Shown one piece after another: positions 21,205 through 28,240 of a stretch of DNA of 28,962 bases. The stretch covers positions 204-29,165 of the IMG/VR virus record IMGVR_UViG_3300000116_000135; one strand, 5' to 3'. The position numbers were made by a program, and so were the translations under genes. The stretch is from a virus. Numbering within the stretch: the stretch's first letter is position 1; the number at the start of each line of letters is the position of its first letter. A model generated the notes under the pieces. It searched no databases and had not been told where the DNA came from. It saw nothing but the letters and a program-made list of their open reading frames with translations.

Positions 21205-21684
21205 TTAACCTGTTGCTGAACTTGAGAAGTTAATCTCTTCATCCATGAATGAATCACCTGAAGAACTATACCCATTAGGAATAACATCAAAGTCTTCGTC
21301 ATTACCGAAAGGAATCAGGTTCACAACCTGTACTGCTTGTAGGTCAGCACCAACTCCTGCTTTACCTGCATACTCCCAATCAAATGGCTTAAAAAGAACC
21401 TTAACATCTGAGCCATTACCTACAAGTGTATTACCCATAGGATTTTTATGTGCATCCTTTAGTGCAGGTTGTTCATTCTTTGAACCATCCTTACGAAATA
21501 CTTTCCGCTTGATAGTTACAAAGTCACCACGCTCATCTGCCTTGTTCTTGATACTCAAACCAAGACCTTGAATGGTTGCTTTACTAGCCTCATCGAATGA
21601 TACGTCAAGTGACCACACCGGCTCAAAGGTATCATTAGGTGTAGAGATAGATGTCCAATATGCTTTTCCTGAAATAATAGCCAT
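21205..21684 (-). CDS. Single-stranded DNA-binding protein (T7 gp2.5-like)
   Basis: A 159-residue protein of the gp2.5-like OB-fold type found in T7-like and marine phages. GKAYWTSISTPNDTFEPVWS (6-25) is followed by VSFDEASKATIQGLGLSIK, then FVTIKRKVFRKDG (about 55-67), DAHKNPMGNTLVGNGSDVKV and LQAVQVVNLIPFG (about 115-127). The C-terminal part is acidic (GDSFMDEEINF), as expected for the tail that contacts polymerase and helicase in T7. It ends with a short SSSATG extension. It would coat single-stranded DNA at the replication fork. The ATG has AAAAGGAG nine bases upstream, and it has its own promoter candidate just inside the end of the nuclease gene. Confidence 0.8.
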   Translation of the reverse strand: MAIISGKAYWTSISTPNDTFEPVWSLDVSFDEASKATIQGLGLSIKNKADERGDFVTIKRKVFRKDGSKNEQPALKDAHKNPMGNTLVGNGSDVKVLFKPFDWEYAGKAGVGADLQAVQVVNLIPFGNDEDFDVIPNGYSSSGDSFMDEEINFSSSATG

Positions 21685-21741
21685 TTTAAATTACTCCTTT
21701 TCTGTTGTTGTTATGGGGTCAAAGCCCCTACTGATTTGTGT

Positions 21742-21770
21742 ATTCTGCCACACCTACTCAGAGGTGTCAA
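21742..21770 (-). promoter_or_regulatory. Sigma70-type promoter before SSB with internal inverted repeat
   Basis: On the minus strand a perfect -35 TTGACA (21770-21765) is followed by a 17-base spacer and -10 CAGAAT (21747-21742, 4 of 6), preceded by an extended TGG. The -35 lies over the last codons of the nuclease gene. An inverted repeat, ACACCT (21750-21755) and AGGTGT (21762-21767) with six bases between, sits in the spacer and overlaps the -35, a possible operator. A short GGGG/CCCC hairpin follows in the leader (21728-21715). Confidence 0.55.
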
Positions 21771-22197
21771 CATCTTTTTTCTGTTTAAATGCTTTTATTA
21801 CATCTGATGAAAACAATTTCTGCAAGTTAAGAAGGTACATCTTAGATGCATAGTTATCTCCACCATTTACAGACCGCTTATAATCCAAGTTGTCTATGAT
21901 ACGCTTCAGACTCTTTGTCTCAAAGACAAGAGTGCAGAATGTTTCGTCACCTATACATAGGTTGTGAAACCAGTAGTCTGATTCGGTAGCATCAATGCCT
22001 GAAGGTTTACCATAACTCTGGTACTCAATCGCAATGTTGCCTGTCTTCTGCCAGACATCACGCTCAGATTTTACTTCAATCTTTTTATCCTGAAGCATAT
22101 CCGCTACCATTTGTTCACGAACCTGACCATACTCTAAGTCAATATCAAACTTCTTACGGTCAGCCTTTGAGGGTTCCAGTTTTTTCATGTCATTCAT
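21754..22197 (-). CDS. PD-(D/E)XK-like nuclease, phage type
   Basis: A 147-residue protein. The ATG at 22197 is preferred because AAAGGAG lies just upstream; an in-frame start at 22230 would run into the polymerase gene. The key region (about 40-80) reads KKIEVKSERD, then TGNIAIEYQSYGKPSGID and TESDYWFHNL. The E-V-K-S pair with a preceding acidic strand and the conserved GKPSGI block recur in small phage proteins that look like PD-(D/E)XK endonucleases or resolvases. I infer a nuclease acting on replicating or host DNA. The polymerase gene ends 15 bases upstream, so this is part of the replication block. The activity is unproven. Confidence 0.6.
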   Translation of the reverse strand: MNDMKKLEPSKADRKKFDIDLEYGQVREQMVADMLQDKKIEVKSERDVWQKTGNIAIEYQSYGKPSGIDATESDYWFHNLCIGDETFCTLVFETKSLKRIIDNLDYKRSVNGGDNYASKMYLLNLQKLFSSDVIKAFKQKKDVDTSE

Positions 22198-22211
22198 TTT
22201 GGTTCTCCTTT

Positions 22212-23858
22212 CTAGTGAGTTTCTGCCCAATTGTTGCCTATCTTAAACTCACTGTCAAGTGGGCATAAGACGTTTAGTTCTTTCTCAACACGCTTCATTG
22301 CTCGTTGAGTTAATAACCCAAACCTTTCAGCTTGGTCAGCTTGAACTTCAAACTGGTACTCATCGTGAATACTAGCGACAAGACGGTAGTTAAAGTCCTG
22401 TCGTACAGCTAATGTTATTTGGCGTAACCATTCCTTACAAATGATTGCACCTGCACCCTGTAATAAAAGATTAGCTGCAGCGTGTTGCTGCCTAACCTTT
22501 AACAGTCTGCCATCAAGTCCTCGTATATAACCACTTAATGCTGCCTTGTCAATCTTATCACGCAAAGATTTTAAGGCTGGCATATTGGACATAAACTTGG
22601 ACATAATGTTCTTGCCTTCTGTAGCACCACCACCTACGATACTGCCAATCTTAGCTGGACCTGCACCATAAATTAATGCATATATGAATGTCTTCGCCGA
22701 ATCTCTCGTAGGTAATCCTGCAGCATTCTGATTAGCAGTATGAATGTCACCACCTACCACCTCTCTAGTAAACTTGTCATCACCCATGTAGTGGGCAAGA
22801 CATCTTAGTTCTAAAGAACTAGCATCACATCCTAGTAATTTATATTTATCATTACTAGTAATCCATACGGCACGACACTCATTACCATAAGGTGAATAGA
22901 CTGCAGGTATCTGAGCCATATTCGGTGAGTTGTGTGCCATTCTTCCACTGATAGCCTTCAAGGTCATAACTCTGCCATGAACCTTACCATCATCCTGTAC
23001 CACATCAAGCCAAGACTTAACTTGTGATACACGCTTTTGTAATAGAAGGTAGTGTGCAATCTTCTGGGCTTCTGGAATGTCCACATACTTTAGAGTTCCC
23101 TCATCCACGATGGGGTGTCCTGTTGGTGTGAAGTTATTAGGCTTCCAGCCTTTGTCCATTAGACGCTTACCTATCTGCTGCCTAGATGAAAGGTTAAAGT
23201 TCTCAACCTTATCCGCTAAACGCTTGCCTGTTTTCTCAGACCAACGCTCATGTATAATTGGTGGGAATATTTCCTGCATCTCACTTTCAATTATTGAAGC
23301 TTCATCTGCTAACCTAGCAACCAAACAGGATGCTTCTGGTATGTTAAGAGTGAAACCATTACGTTCTTGTACATCAACGATTGCTCTCACCTCATGTTCT
23401 AACTTAATAGATTTCTTAGAATACTTTTTAAGTTGAGGTACTAAGTGTTTATATAACTTAGTAGTTAGTTTAACATCGTTGATGCAATACTTTAACATCT
23501 CTTCATTGAAGTGAGTGAAGTCATTGTAGTCTGTCTTACCAAACCCAAGTCGTTCACCCCATGCACCAAGAGAATGTCCACCATCTAGTGATGGGTCAAG
23601 AAGTTGCGATAAGATTAGCGTGTCTCTAACCTTCCTTAAAGGAATGTTGCTGCCTGTAAGTCTGTTCAAGACAGGCGCATCAAAGGATACCCCATTGTGC
23701 ATCACAAATATATCTACTGTGTCTGCCCAAGAAGGGAACTCTTTGATGCTCTCACCATGCCACTCCTTGACATTGCCTGTGTCCAAATCCTCTGCAGCAA
23801 TACAATGTATTACTGTAGCATCAATGGCATCAGTTTCAATGTCTAGTGTTACTCGCAT
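22212..23858 (-). CDS. DNA polymerase, family A (T7 gp5-like) with 3'-5' exonuclease
   Basis: A 548-residue replicative polymerase. Proofreading domain: D6 and E8 (LDIETD), D60 (HNGVSFDAP), Y124 and D128 (YCINDV). Polymerase domain: motif A D345 (LGCDASSLE), motif B R385, K389, Y393 and Y397 (RDSAKTFIYALIYGAG), motif C HDE 498-500. The C-terminus is IGNNWAETH, like T7. Y393 aligns with T7 Y526 (E. coli Pol I F762). It is about 150 residues shorter than T7 gp5. Where T7 has its thioredoxin-binding loop, this protein has only about 25 residues (198-222), so that clamp is absent. It shares a TAATG junction with the primase-helicase. Confidence 0.95.
   Translation of the reverse strand: MRVTLDIETDAIDATVIHCIAAEDLDTGNVKEWHGESIKEFPSWADTVDIFVMHNGVSFDAPVLNRLTGSNIPLRKVRDTLILSQLLDPSLDGGHSLGAWGERLGFGKTDYNDFTHFNEEMLKYCINDVKLTTKLYKHLVPQLKKYSKKSIKLEHEVRAIVDVQERNGFTLNIPEASCLVARLADEASIIESEMQEIFPPIIHERWSEKTGKRLADKVENFNLSSRQQIGKRLMDKGWKPNNFTPTGHPIVDEGTLKYVDIPEAQKIAHYLLLQKRVSQVKSWLDVVQDDGKVHGRVMTLKAISGRMAHNSPNMAQIPAVYSPYGNECRAVWITSNDKYKLLGCDASSLELRCLAHYMGDDKFTREVVGGDIHTANQNAAGLPTRDSAKTFIYALIYGAGPAKIGSIVGGGATEGKNIMSKFMSNMPALKSLRDKIDKAALSGYIRGLDGRLLKVRQQHAAANLLLQGAGAIICKEWLRQITLAVRQDFNYRLVASIHDEYQFEVQADQAERFGLLTQRAMKRVEKELNVLCPLDSEFKIGNNWAETH
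22230..22258 (-). promoter_or_regulatory. Sigma70-type promoter before nuclease gene
   Basis: On the minus strand a perfect -35 TTGACA (22258-22253) is followed by a 17-base spacer and -10 AACAAT (22235-22230, 4 of 6). Initiation near 22223 would give a short leader containing AAAGGAG before the ATG at 22197. It lies in the last codons of the polymerase gene and would drive the nuclease and perhaps SSB. Confidence 0.4.
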
Positions 23859-25519
23859 TATAGAAAGTCCTCCATGTCTGTGTCATCTGTATTCTCAAAG
23901 GGGTTGTCGATTTCTGACATCCTACCACTATCCTTATCGTAAAGCAAGTAGGTTGCTACACCTGTCTCACCTGCATAACGGTTCTTTAGAACCCTGACTG
24001 TGGTAGTGTTAGCTTTGACAGGGTCACTGTCTTGCTGGTTACGTTCCAATGCAATCACTGCATCACTGATTTGTGCAATGCTATGTGAGCCACGTAGATG
24101 GTTAAGAGAAATCTCTTTACCTTCTTCCTGCCCCTTGTCACCTGATGCCCTACGCAAGTGGGACACAAGTAACATAGCACACTGTGTTTCTTCTACCAAG
24201 CTACGCAGCTTAGTCATAAGCTGGTCAATGTTACGGCGTTCATCCTGACCCTCTAAGCCTGAGACAAGGATAGATAGGTGGTCAATCAATATGAACTTAC
24301 AGTCAAGAGCCTTGACCATGTAACGTACACGGCTGAGTATCTCATCTGTTGTCATTGAACCAAAGTGGTCAAAGGCAAAGAACCTACGAGTGCCAATGGT
24401 CTTGTCCTCAATAGCTTTGAGTTGCTCCAAGGTGTAGTTCTTTCGTACCTCATCAATATAGATACGGTCATTAGCTTCAACAGACATCAGGTGGAATGCA
24501 GTCTGTGTAATGTTTTCCTCTAGGGAAAAGACACCCACATTGTGTTGTGTCTGTGTGAGTAGGTGGTGCATAAGTTCACGCATCATACTACTCTTACCAG
24601 CACCAGTACCCGCTGTCAGTGTGACAAGTTCTCCAGTACGCATACCGAATAGCTTATCATTCAATCCTTGGTAAGGATATAGCACAGTCTCTTTGTTGTT
24701 CTCTGCATACATACGCTCTGTAATATCTGCAAGGTTGAAGATACCAGCAGGTGTATACTGTCTTGCACCCCACCACTGTCGTGTGAACTCTTCACGCTTA
24801 TTCTGCTTGAGGTATTCATTGGCATCCTTTAAGGATAAGTCCATAATCTTACAGCGGTTTGGTTCAAACAACTGAGCCACTGCATTAGCAGCCTTAGTGC
24901 CATGTTCGTCATTATCAAAACACAATACGATTGTCTCAAACTTGTTAAGGTAATCATACTGAGCCTTGACATCTTTCAATGCAGACTGTGCGCCGTTCTT
25001 GATAGACACTGAAGGCCACTTGGAACCCATTAGTTCGTATGCAGCCATTGCATCTAACTCACCTTCACATACAGTAATAAATTTACCTGACTGTTGGAAA
25101 TATTTCTGTCCAAACAAGGTAGCTGCAGGTAATGCACCCTCAGACATGAAGGCTTTAGTTGCTACTTGACGTATCTTGTTGGCGGTATGAGAACCATTTA
25201 TGTCGTGATAAGGATAAATGTGCTTTGCATTAGCACCTGTCATATCCTTAACAACCTTAACACCATAGAAGTTACAAGTGTCCTTGCTGATGCTGCGTTC
25301 TGGTAGGCTATCAATAACCCCATCAGTGAAGCGGTTCTGGTATACGCCTTGGATTGGTGCTGGTTGTGTATTCATGTGTGCATCTCCTTCCTTCTTTGTG
25401 TATGTGTTACAGACGAAACAATACTTGTGACCGTCATCATATAGGACATTACCATCGGATGATGCACAGGTGGGACATTCGCCACGGCTAATCTGTTTAG
25501 CAGATTCGTGTTGCTGCAT
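23858..25519 (-). CDS. Primase-helicase (T7 gp4-like)
   Basis: A 553-residue fork protein that makes RNA primers and unwinds DNA. It has an N-terminal zinc ribbon with C15, C18, C34 and C37, and a Toprim primase core with E152 and D156 (CEGELD) and D202/D204 (CFDNDEHG). The RecA-like helicase has Walker A at 304-311 (GTGAGKSS), Walker B FILIDHLSIL (near 415), and further helicase blocks including RGSHSIAQISDAVIALERN. The acidic tail DDTDMEDFL resembles the T7 gp4 tail that contacts the polymerase. Length is close to T7 gp4 (566). It starts at an ATG with AAAGGA upstream, behind a good promoter, and shares a TAATG junction with the polymerase gene. Confidence 0.95.
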   Translation of the reverse strand: MQQHESAKQISRGECPTCASSDGNVLYDDGHKYCFVCNTYTKKEGDAHMNTQPAPIQGVYQNRFTDGVIDSLPERSISKDTCNFYGVKVVKDMTGANAKHIYPYHDINGSHTANKIRQVATKAFMSEGALPAATLFGQKYFQQSGKFITVCEGELDAMAAYELMGSKWPSVSIKNGAQSALKDVKAQYDYLNKFETIVLCFDNDEHGTKAANAVAQLFEPNRCKIMDLSLKDANEYLKQNKREEFTRQWWGARQYTPAGIFNLADITERMYAENNKETVLYPYQGLNDKLFGMRTGELVTLTAGTGAGKSSMMRELMHHLLTQTQHNVGVFSLEENITQTAFHLMSVEANDRIYIDEVRKNYTLEQLKAIEDKTIGTRRFFAFDHFGSMTTDEILSRVRYMVKALDCKFILIDHLSILVSGLEGQDERRNIDQLMTKLRSLVEETQCAMLLVSHLRRASGDKGQEEGKEISLNHLRGSHSIAQISDAVIALERNQQDSDPVKANTTTVRVLKNRYAGETGVATYLLYDKDSGRMSEIDNPFENTDDTDMEDFL

Positions 25520-25532
25520 AGTCTTTTCCTTT

Positions 25533-25760
25533 CTAATTTATATTACGACAGTAGTATATAGCTAGTGGTTCTTTACTGTCAAGTATGTGAAGCATACGCT
25601 TTGCTTTTAATGTGGTCAAACCAATAGCCTTTGCAAGCATTGCCCTTTCTTCTATCCAACGCTCACACTCTTGAGCAGTTTCTACAGTGTCAACAACTTT
25701 CTTGCCACTGTTAGTCTTGTATACAATCTCAATCACCTTGTGTCTCCACTTCCAAAACAT
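25533..25760 (-). CDS. Small unknown protein
   Basis: A 75-residue protein with a short beta start (KVIEIVYKTNSGKKVVDTVE, about 8-27), a helix rich in Glu/Arg/Ala (about 29-45), and a hydrophobic-polar end. No family is recognised. The ATG lies 32 bases inside the upstream gene. The promoter for the primase-helicase is embedded in its last codons, so it is probably the last gene of the early small-gene transcript. Base composition is less AT-rich than the gene upstream. Confidence 0.55.
   Translation of the reverse strand: MFWKWRHKVIEIVYKTNSGKKVVDTVETAQECERWIEERAMLAKAIGLTTLKAKRMLHILDSKEPLAIYYCRNIN
25553..25582 (-). promoter_or_regulatory. Sigma70-type promoter before primase-helicase
   Basis: On the minus strand a perfect -35 TTGACA (25582-25577) is followed by an 18-base spacer and -10 TATACT (25558-25553, 5 of 6). 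Initiation would be near 25546, about 26 bases before the ATG at 25519. It sits at the boundary between the small-gene cluster and the replication block. Confidence 0.6.
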
Positions 25761-26139
25761 ATTTTTTTACGAACTCATCTATTGAAACTTTCTTTGTCTT
25801 GTTCTTCCATTTCAGACCAGCGTTAACATACTGAACCTTAATCCATTTATCATTCAAAAGACTATAATAAACTTTATTATTAATGTTTATTATACCCTGT
25901 CTATAATCTTTTATAGATAATTTATAAGGTAGCTTCAGAAAATCTATTATCTTTTCAACTCTCCAACAATTTTTAGTATAAGCTGAAGCATCTATTCTAC
26001 CTTCTGCCTGTTCATGGCCTTCATTTAGTTCAGAAAACAATTCTGATATCAGTTCTAAAAGAGGTATGTCATTTTTACTATACTTTCTAGCTTTATAATA
26101 CTTTGCTGAAGCACTTCCTTTTACAATTGGTTCAGTCAT
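25729..26139 (-). CDS. Unknown protein in AT-rich island
   Basis: A 136-residue basic protein, Lys/Tyr/Ile/Asn-rich. N-terminal SASAKYYKARKYSKNDIPLL (9-28), a helix, then YTKNCWRVEKIIDFLKLPYK (about 54-73) and a beta/Lys-rich end (KWKNKTKKVSIDEFVKKYV). I recognise no family; the basic, mixed fold could bind nucleic acid. The ATG overlaps the MazG stop (ATGA) and has AGGAG upstream, so it is a real gene of the cluster. The DNA is clearly more AT-rich than the MazG and primase genes beside it and carries two inverted repeats, suggesting recent acquisition or an overlapping cis element. Confidence 0.6.
   Translation of the reverse strand: MTEPIVKGSASAKYYKARKYSKNDIPLLELISELFSELNEGHEQAEGRIDASAYTKNCWRVEKIIDFLKLPYKLSIKDYRQGIININNKVYYSLLNDKWIKVQYVNAGLKWKNKTKKVSIDEFVKKYVLEVETQGD
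25863..25916. repeat. Two adjacent AT-rich inverted repeats
   Basis: TATAATAAAC (25863-25872) and GTTTATTATA (25885-25894) are a perfect 10-base inverted repeat with a 12-base loop. CTATAA (25901-25906) and TTATAG (25911-25916) form a second, with a four-base loop. Both lie in the most AT-rich stretch near the primase-helicase. They could mark an easily melted site such as a replication origin, or may simply be coding sequence. Confidence 0.4.
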
Positions 26140-26465
26140 CTTGTGTCTCCTTGTCCTTGTAGCTTGCCTCTACGCTGCCTGTCAGCAAGCTTGTGTAGGT
26201 TACCCCTAGCAACGTCCTCTAAGTCCACTCTCAACTCCTTACATAGGGCTGCAATGTACCATAGCACATCACCCACTTCATCAGCAATCTCTGCCCTCTT
26301 AGCATCGTAGGTATCAGGGTCAATTCCATCACGAATTAACTTCTTAACTTTGTTAGCCACCTCACCTGCTTCACCTGCCAATCCAAGGGCAGGGTATGTA
26401 AGTGAGTGTTCCTCTGGATATATGGCAGTCTTTGATGCCATTTTTTGATACTCATTTAATTCCAT
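26136..26465 (-). CDS. mazG: MazG-like nucleotide pyrophosphohydrolase
   Basis: A 109-residue protein of the short phage MazG type. The four metal-binding acidic residues are in place: E32 and E35 (LAGEAGEV) and E63 and D66 (DEVGDVLWY), followed by a helix with NLHKLADRQRRG (about 89-100). The family hydrolyses nucleoside triphosphates to monophosphates; in phages it may clear unwanted nucleotides or lower the alarmone ppGpp, and neither role is settled. The ATG at 26465 (MELNEYQK) is chosen over an upstream TTG at 26492 because AGGAG lies 10 bases before it. It overlaps both neighbours. Confidence 0.85.
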   Translation of the reverse strand: MELNEYQKMASKTAIYPEEHSLTYPALGLAGEAGEVANKVKKLIRDGIDPDTYDAKRAEIADEVGDVLWYIAALCKELRVDLEDVARGNLHKLADRQRRGKLQGQGDTR

Positions 26466-26677
26466 TCTACTAACTCTCCTTTCGTTATCCAACGCTTTGC
26501 TATTACTCTTGCTGCTTGAAGCAGTTCGGTGTGGTGTTTACCTACAATCTTACCACCTGATGCAAAGATTATCTCATATGTATATCTGAACATACTCATA
26601 TTGATGTCCGAAATAGATATTGTAACTTCCCTATCACCATCATCACTCTGATATTCTTCTATCAGTTCAGGTGTCAT
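26456..26677 (-). CDS. Small unknown protein
   Basis: A 73-residue protein with an acidic N-terminus (LIEEYQSDDGDREV, 5-18), beta strands around residues 19-45, and a C-terminal helix with LLQAARVIAKRWI. It looks like a small alpha/beta fold of a kind common in phage early regions; no family is recognised. The ATG has GGAGG six bases upstream and overlaps the preceding gene by 11 bases, and its stop overlaps MazG, which supports it as a real gene. Confidence 0.6.
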   Translation of the reverse strand: MTPELIEEYQSDDGDREVTISISDINMSMFRYTYEIIFASGGKIVGKHHTELLQAARVIAKRWITKGELVEWN

Positions 26678-26852
26678 CTCTATCCTCCGATGATGCTAGA
26701 GTATACGCAAAGTCTTCACTCTCAGAATATATTTCATCTGACTCTTCAGTCGCAATCTTCTTTGCTTCCTTGGATGTATACCCCTCATCTAAATACTGAT
26801 GGTATAGTTCTTTAAACAGACGCTTCTTATCTTTCTCCCATAGGTTAGACAT
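26667..26852 (-). CDS. Small acidic helical protein, unknown
   Basis: A 61-residue protein rich in Lys, Glu, Asp and Ser. The first half (1-35) is a basic/amphipathic helix (KKRLFKELYHQYLDEGYTS) and the second half is strongly acidic (TEESDEIYSESEDFAY). No known domain. A ribosome-binding site (AAAGGGG) precedes the ATG, and its stop overlaps the next gene. Its size and place in the early cluster fit a host-directed factor, with no specific evidence. Confidence 0.5.
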   Translation of the reverse strand: MSNLWEKDKKRLFKELYHQYLDEGYTSKEAKKIATEESDEIYSESEDFAYTLASSEDRDDT

Positions 26853-26866
26853 ACTGAAACCCCTTT

Positions 26867-27082
26867 CTATATGTAGACAGGTTCATTATCATACACTTCG
26901 CCAAAGTCTTCCCACTCTTGTTCCCAAGAGGGCTGACCATCAAAGTGATTGTGATACTCATTTAAAAATTCATTTATCTCGCTAATGTCCAACTCACTAG
27001 AAGGGCAATCAGCACAATCTTCAACAAGAGATAACTCAACATCTGTAACCTCCGAATGGTCTGTGTAATTAAACTTTTTCAT
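26867..27082 (-). CDS. Very acidic small protein, possible DNA mimic
   Basis: A 71-residue protein with 20 Asp/Glu against two Lys and no Arg, a net charge near -18. Acidic residues are spread along its length, with aromatic residues between them (EYHNHFDGQPSWEQEWEDFG, about 43-62). Two Cys lie at 23 and 26 (DCADCP). Such charge density is seen in DNA-mimic proteins such as T7 Ocr, which blocks restriction enzymes, but there is no sequence match to Ocr. The function is unknown. The ATG lies inside the 3' end of the preceding gene. Confidence 0.55.
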   Translation of the reverse strand: MKKFNYTDHSEVTDVELSLVEDCADCPSSELDISEINEFLNEYHNHFDGQPSWEQEWEDFGEVYDNEPVYI

Positions 27083-27371
27083 CTGTGTCCTCCTTCAATA
27101 CATAGTCAGCATACCACATACTATGCCCATCACTATCTTTTTGTGGTGAAAGATTAACAATATCTTTCAATAATATCATAGCCTTTTCCATATTGTCCAA
27201 GTGTCTGAGTTCTAGGGTGCGGCAATCATCTGCATATTGCAATGCATCCTTTATGTTATTGTAAACGCTAAGAAGTTCACGGCGTTGCTCAAGTGTGATT
27301 GTGGTTTGTTTAATAGTCATATCATATAACTCCTTTGCTTTCTGTTTCATATATTCTTCATGTCTAAGCAT
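27069..27371 (-). CDS. Helical small protein, unknown
   Basis: A 100-residue protein, almost entirely helical: KQKAKELYDMTIKQ (9-22), LEQRRELLSVYNNIKDALQY (27-46) and a third helix with HLDNMEKAMILLKDIVNL. It ends in a short acidic tail. It may form a small bundle or coiled coil. The ATG at 27371 overlaps the upstream stop by eight bases with AGAGG about 10 bases before it; a second ATG at 27350 is a possible start. No family is recognised. Confidence 0.55.
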   Translation of the reverse strand: MLRHEEYMKQKAKELYDMTIKQTTITLEQRRELLSVYNNIKDALQYADDCRTLELRHLDNMEKAMILLKDIVNLSPQKDSDGHSMWYADYVLKEDTDEKV

Positions 27372-27588
27372 TTTTAATATACCTCTTAGGTTTTGTCAAG
27401 GGATATGTACCCATTTGTTTATCCATCATATCAATTATTTCATCGTATGATTCCTCAACGGTAAACCCACCGTTGTTGTTCATACCATTTTGAATGGTGG
27501 TTTTCTTACTGTCCTGATATACAGACCATACATCTCCAACAAGAAATAGTTTGCCACCATGTTTGCTAGTCAGTTCAAGCTTTATCAT
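27364..27588 (-). CDS. FlbD-like small protein
   Basis: A 74-residue protein. The ATG at 27588 has AAGGAG eight bases upstream; an earlier start at 27627 falls inside the previous gene and is rejected. The pattern MIKLELTSKHGGKLFL, then VWSVYQDSKKTTI and GGFTVEESYDEIIDMM, has the strand-turn-strand-helix order of FlbD-type proteins. These small proteins are common in phages, and relatives occur with flagellar genes. Its job in phage is unknown. The family call is by pattern only. Confidence 0.45.
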   Translation of the reverse strand: MIKLELTSKHGGKLFLVGDVWSVYQDSKKTTIQNGMNNNGGFTVEESYDEIIDMMDKQMGTYPLTKPKRYIKNA

Positions 27589-27769
27589 CTTGTTTCTCCT
27601 TCTCAATTTCTTCCCACATTTCAACAAGTTCGCAGGTGTTAAACTCCCCGCCTGTTAGAGACTTCCACTCTTTCATGGCTTCCATCTCTGCAACCTCAAC
27701 GCTTGGTGCATCTACTGCTATGTGTCTCACAACAGTACCCATCACCATACAATGGTATGTACTACTCAT
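27575..27769 (-). CDS. Small unknown protein
   Basis: A 64-residue protein: a short beta region (YHCMVMGTVVRHIAVDAPSV, 5-24), a helix (VEVAEMEAMKEWKSL) and an acidic C-terminal helix (EMWEEIEKEKQDDK). The beta-then-helix layout, a strand with HIAVDA before an acidic helix, resembles small phage proteins of the DpnD/PcfM-like type, but the match is loose. It overlaps the genes on both sides by a few bases, which supports it as coding. Confidence 0.5.
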   Translation of the reverse strand: MSSTYHCMVMGTVVRHIAVDAPSVEVAEMEAMKEWKSLTGGEFNTCELVEMWEEIEKEKQDDKA

Positions 27770-27987
27770 AACTTATCTCCTATGATTATACCTAGTACCC
27801 AGTTCTCAGCGCAGTCTGCTGCATACTGTTCACTGTGTCCTGTTATGTTACGTTCTTCTATGATGGCTGCGTCTTGTATCATTACCACAGTGTAAGAACC
27901 ATCAGGTTCCTTAAACACTGAGGCTTTACGATAAGAGGTATCGCCTCTTGTGCAGTCATCATCACTGTAAAATTCGTGAATCATCAT
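27766..27987 (-). CDS. Small unknown protein
   Basis: A 73-residue acidic protein with beta strands around KASVFKEPDGSYTVVMIQDA (about 22-41), followed by HSEQYAADCAENWVLGI (a helix, about 51-67). The strand-turn-strand-helix form is typical of small phage early proteins; no family is recognised. The start codon doublet ATGATG at 27987/27984 has GGAG seven bases upstream. The gene overlaps both neighbours. Confidence 0.5.
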   Translation of the reverse strand: MMIHEFYSDDDCTRGDTSYRKASVFKEPDGSYTVVMIQDAAIIEERNITGHSEQYAADCAENWVLGIIIGDKL

Positions 27988-28240
27988 CTTCAGTCTCCAT
28001 CATTACCTTTGCATAAGAACGGTCAGTAATTGGAAGCCAATCACCATACTCACATACAAACCATTCAGGTTGACAATCATCCCTGATTGTTACTGCATAC
28101 AATGCAAGTTGATTTACTTCCTCAAGAAAGAAAGCTCTTTCTACTGCTTGTTTATTGGTTGACTTACTACCAATCGTATCGTCATCAAGTGTACAACTTG
28201 TTAGATAGTCATAGTTTGCGTTGAAAAAATCTACTCTCAT
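27962..28240 (-). CDS. Small unknown acidic protein
   Basis: A 92-residue protein, MRVDFFNANYDYLTSCTLDD at the start, then a helix with AVERAFFLEEVNQLALYAVT, and an acidic tail (METEDDDSRILQ). The ATG at 28240 shares bases with the upstream TGA (ATGA), with AAAGG nine bases before it; a TTG two codons upstream is rejected. It may be a small alpha/beta protein. No family or function is recognised. Confidence 0.5.
   Translation of the reverse strand: MRVDFFNANYDYLTSCTLDDDTIGSKSTNKQAVERAFFLEEVNQLALYAVTIRDDCQPEWFVCEYGDWLPITDRSYAKVMMETEDDDSRILQ

Noticed and set aside
22524-22552. TTGACA-17-TATATA on the minus strand inside the polymerase gene
   Set aside because: The match is fair, but it lies about 330 bases before the next gene, inside conserved polymerase codons, with a better promoter at 22230-22258. 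Probably coincidence.
27371-27399. TTGACA-17-TAAAAA on the minus strand before the 100-residue gene
   Set aside because: The -10 would cover the ATG at 27371 and transcription would start inside the gene. Useful only if the ATG at 27350 is the true start.
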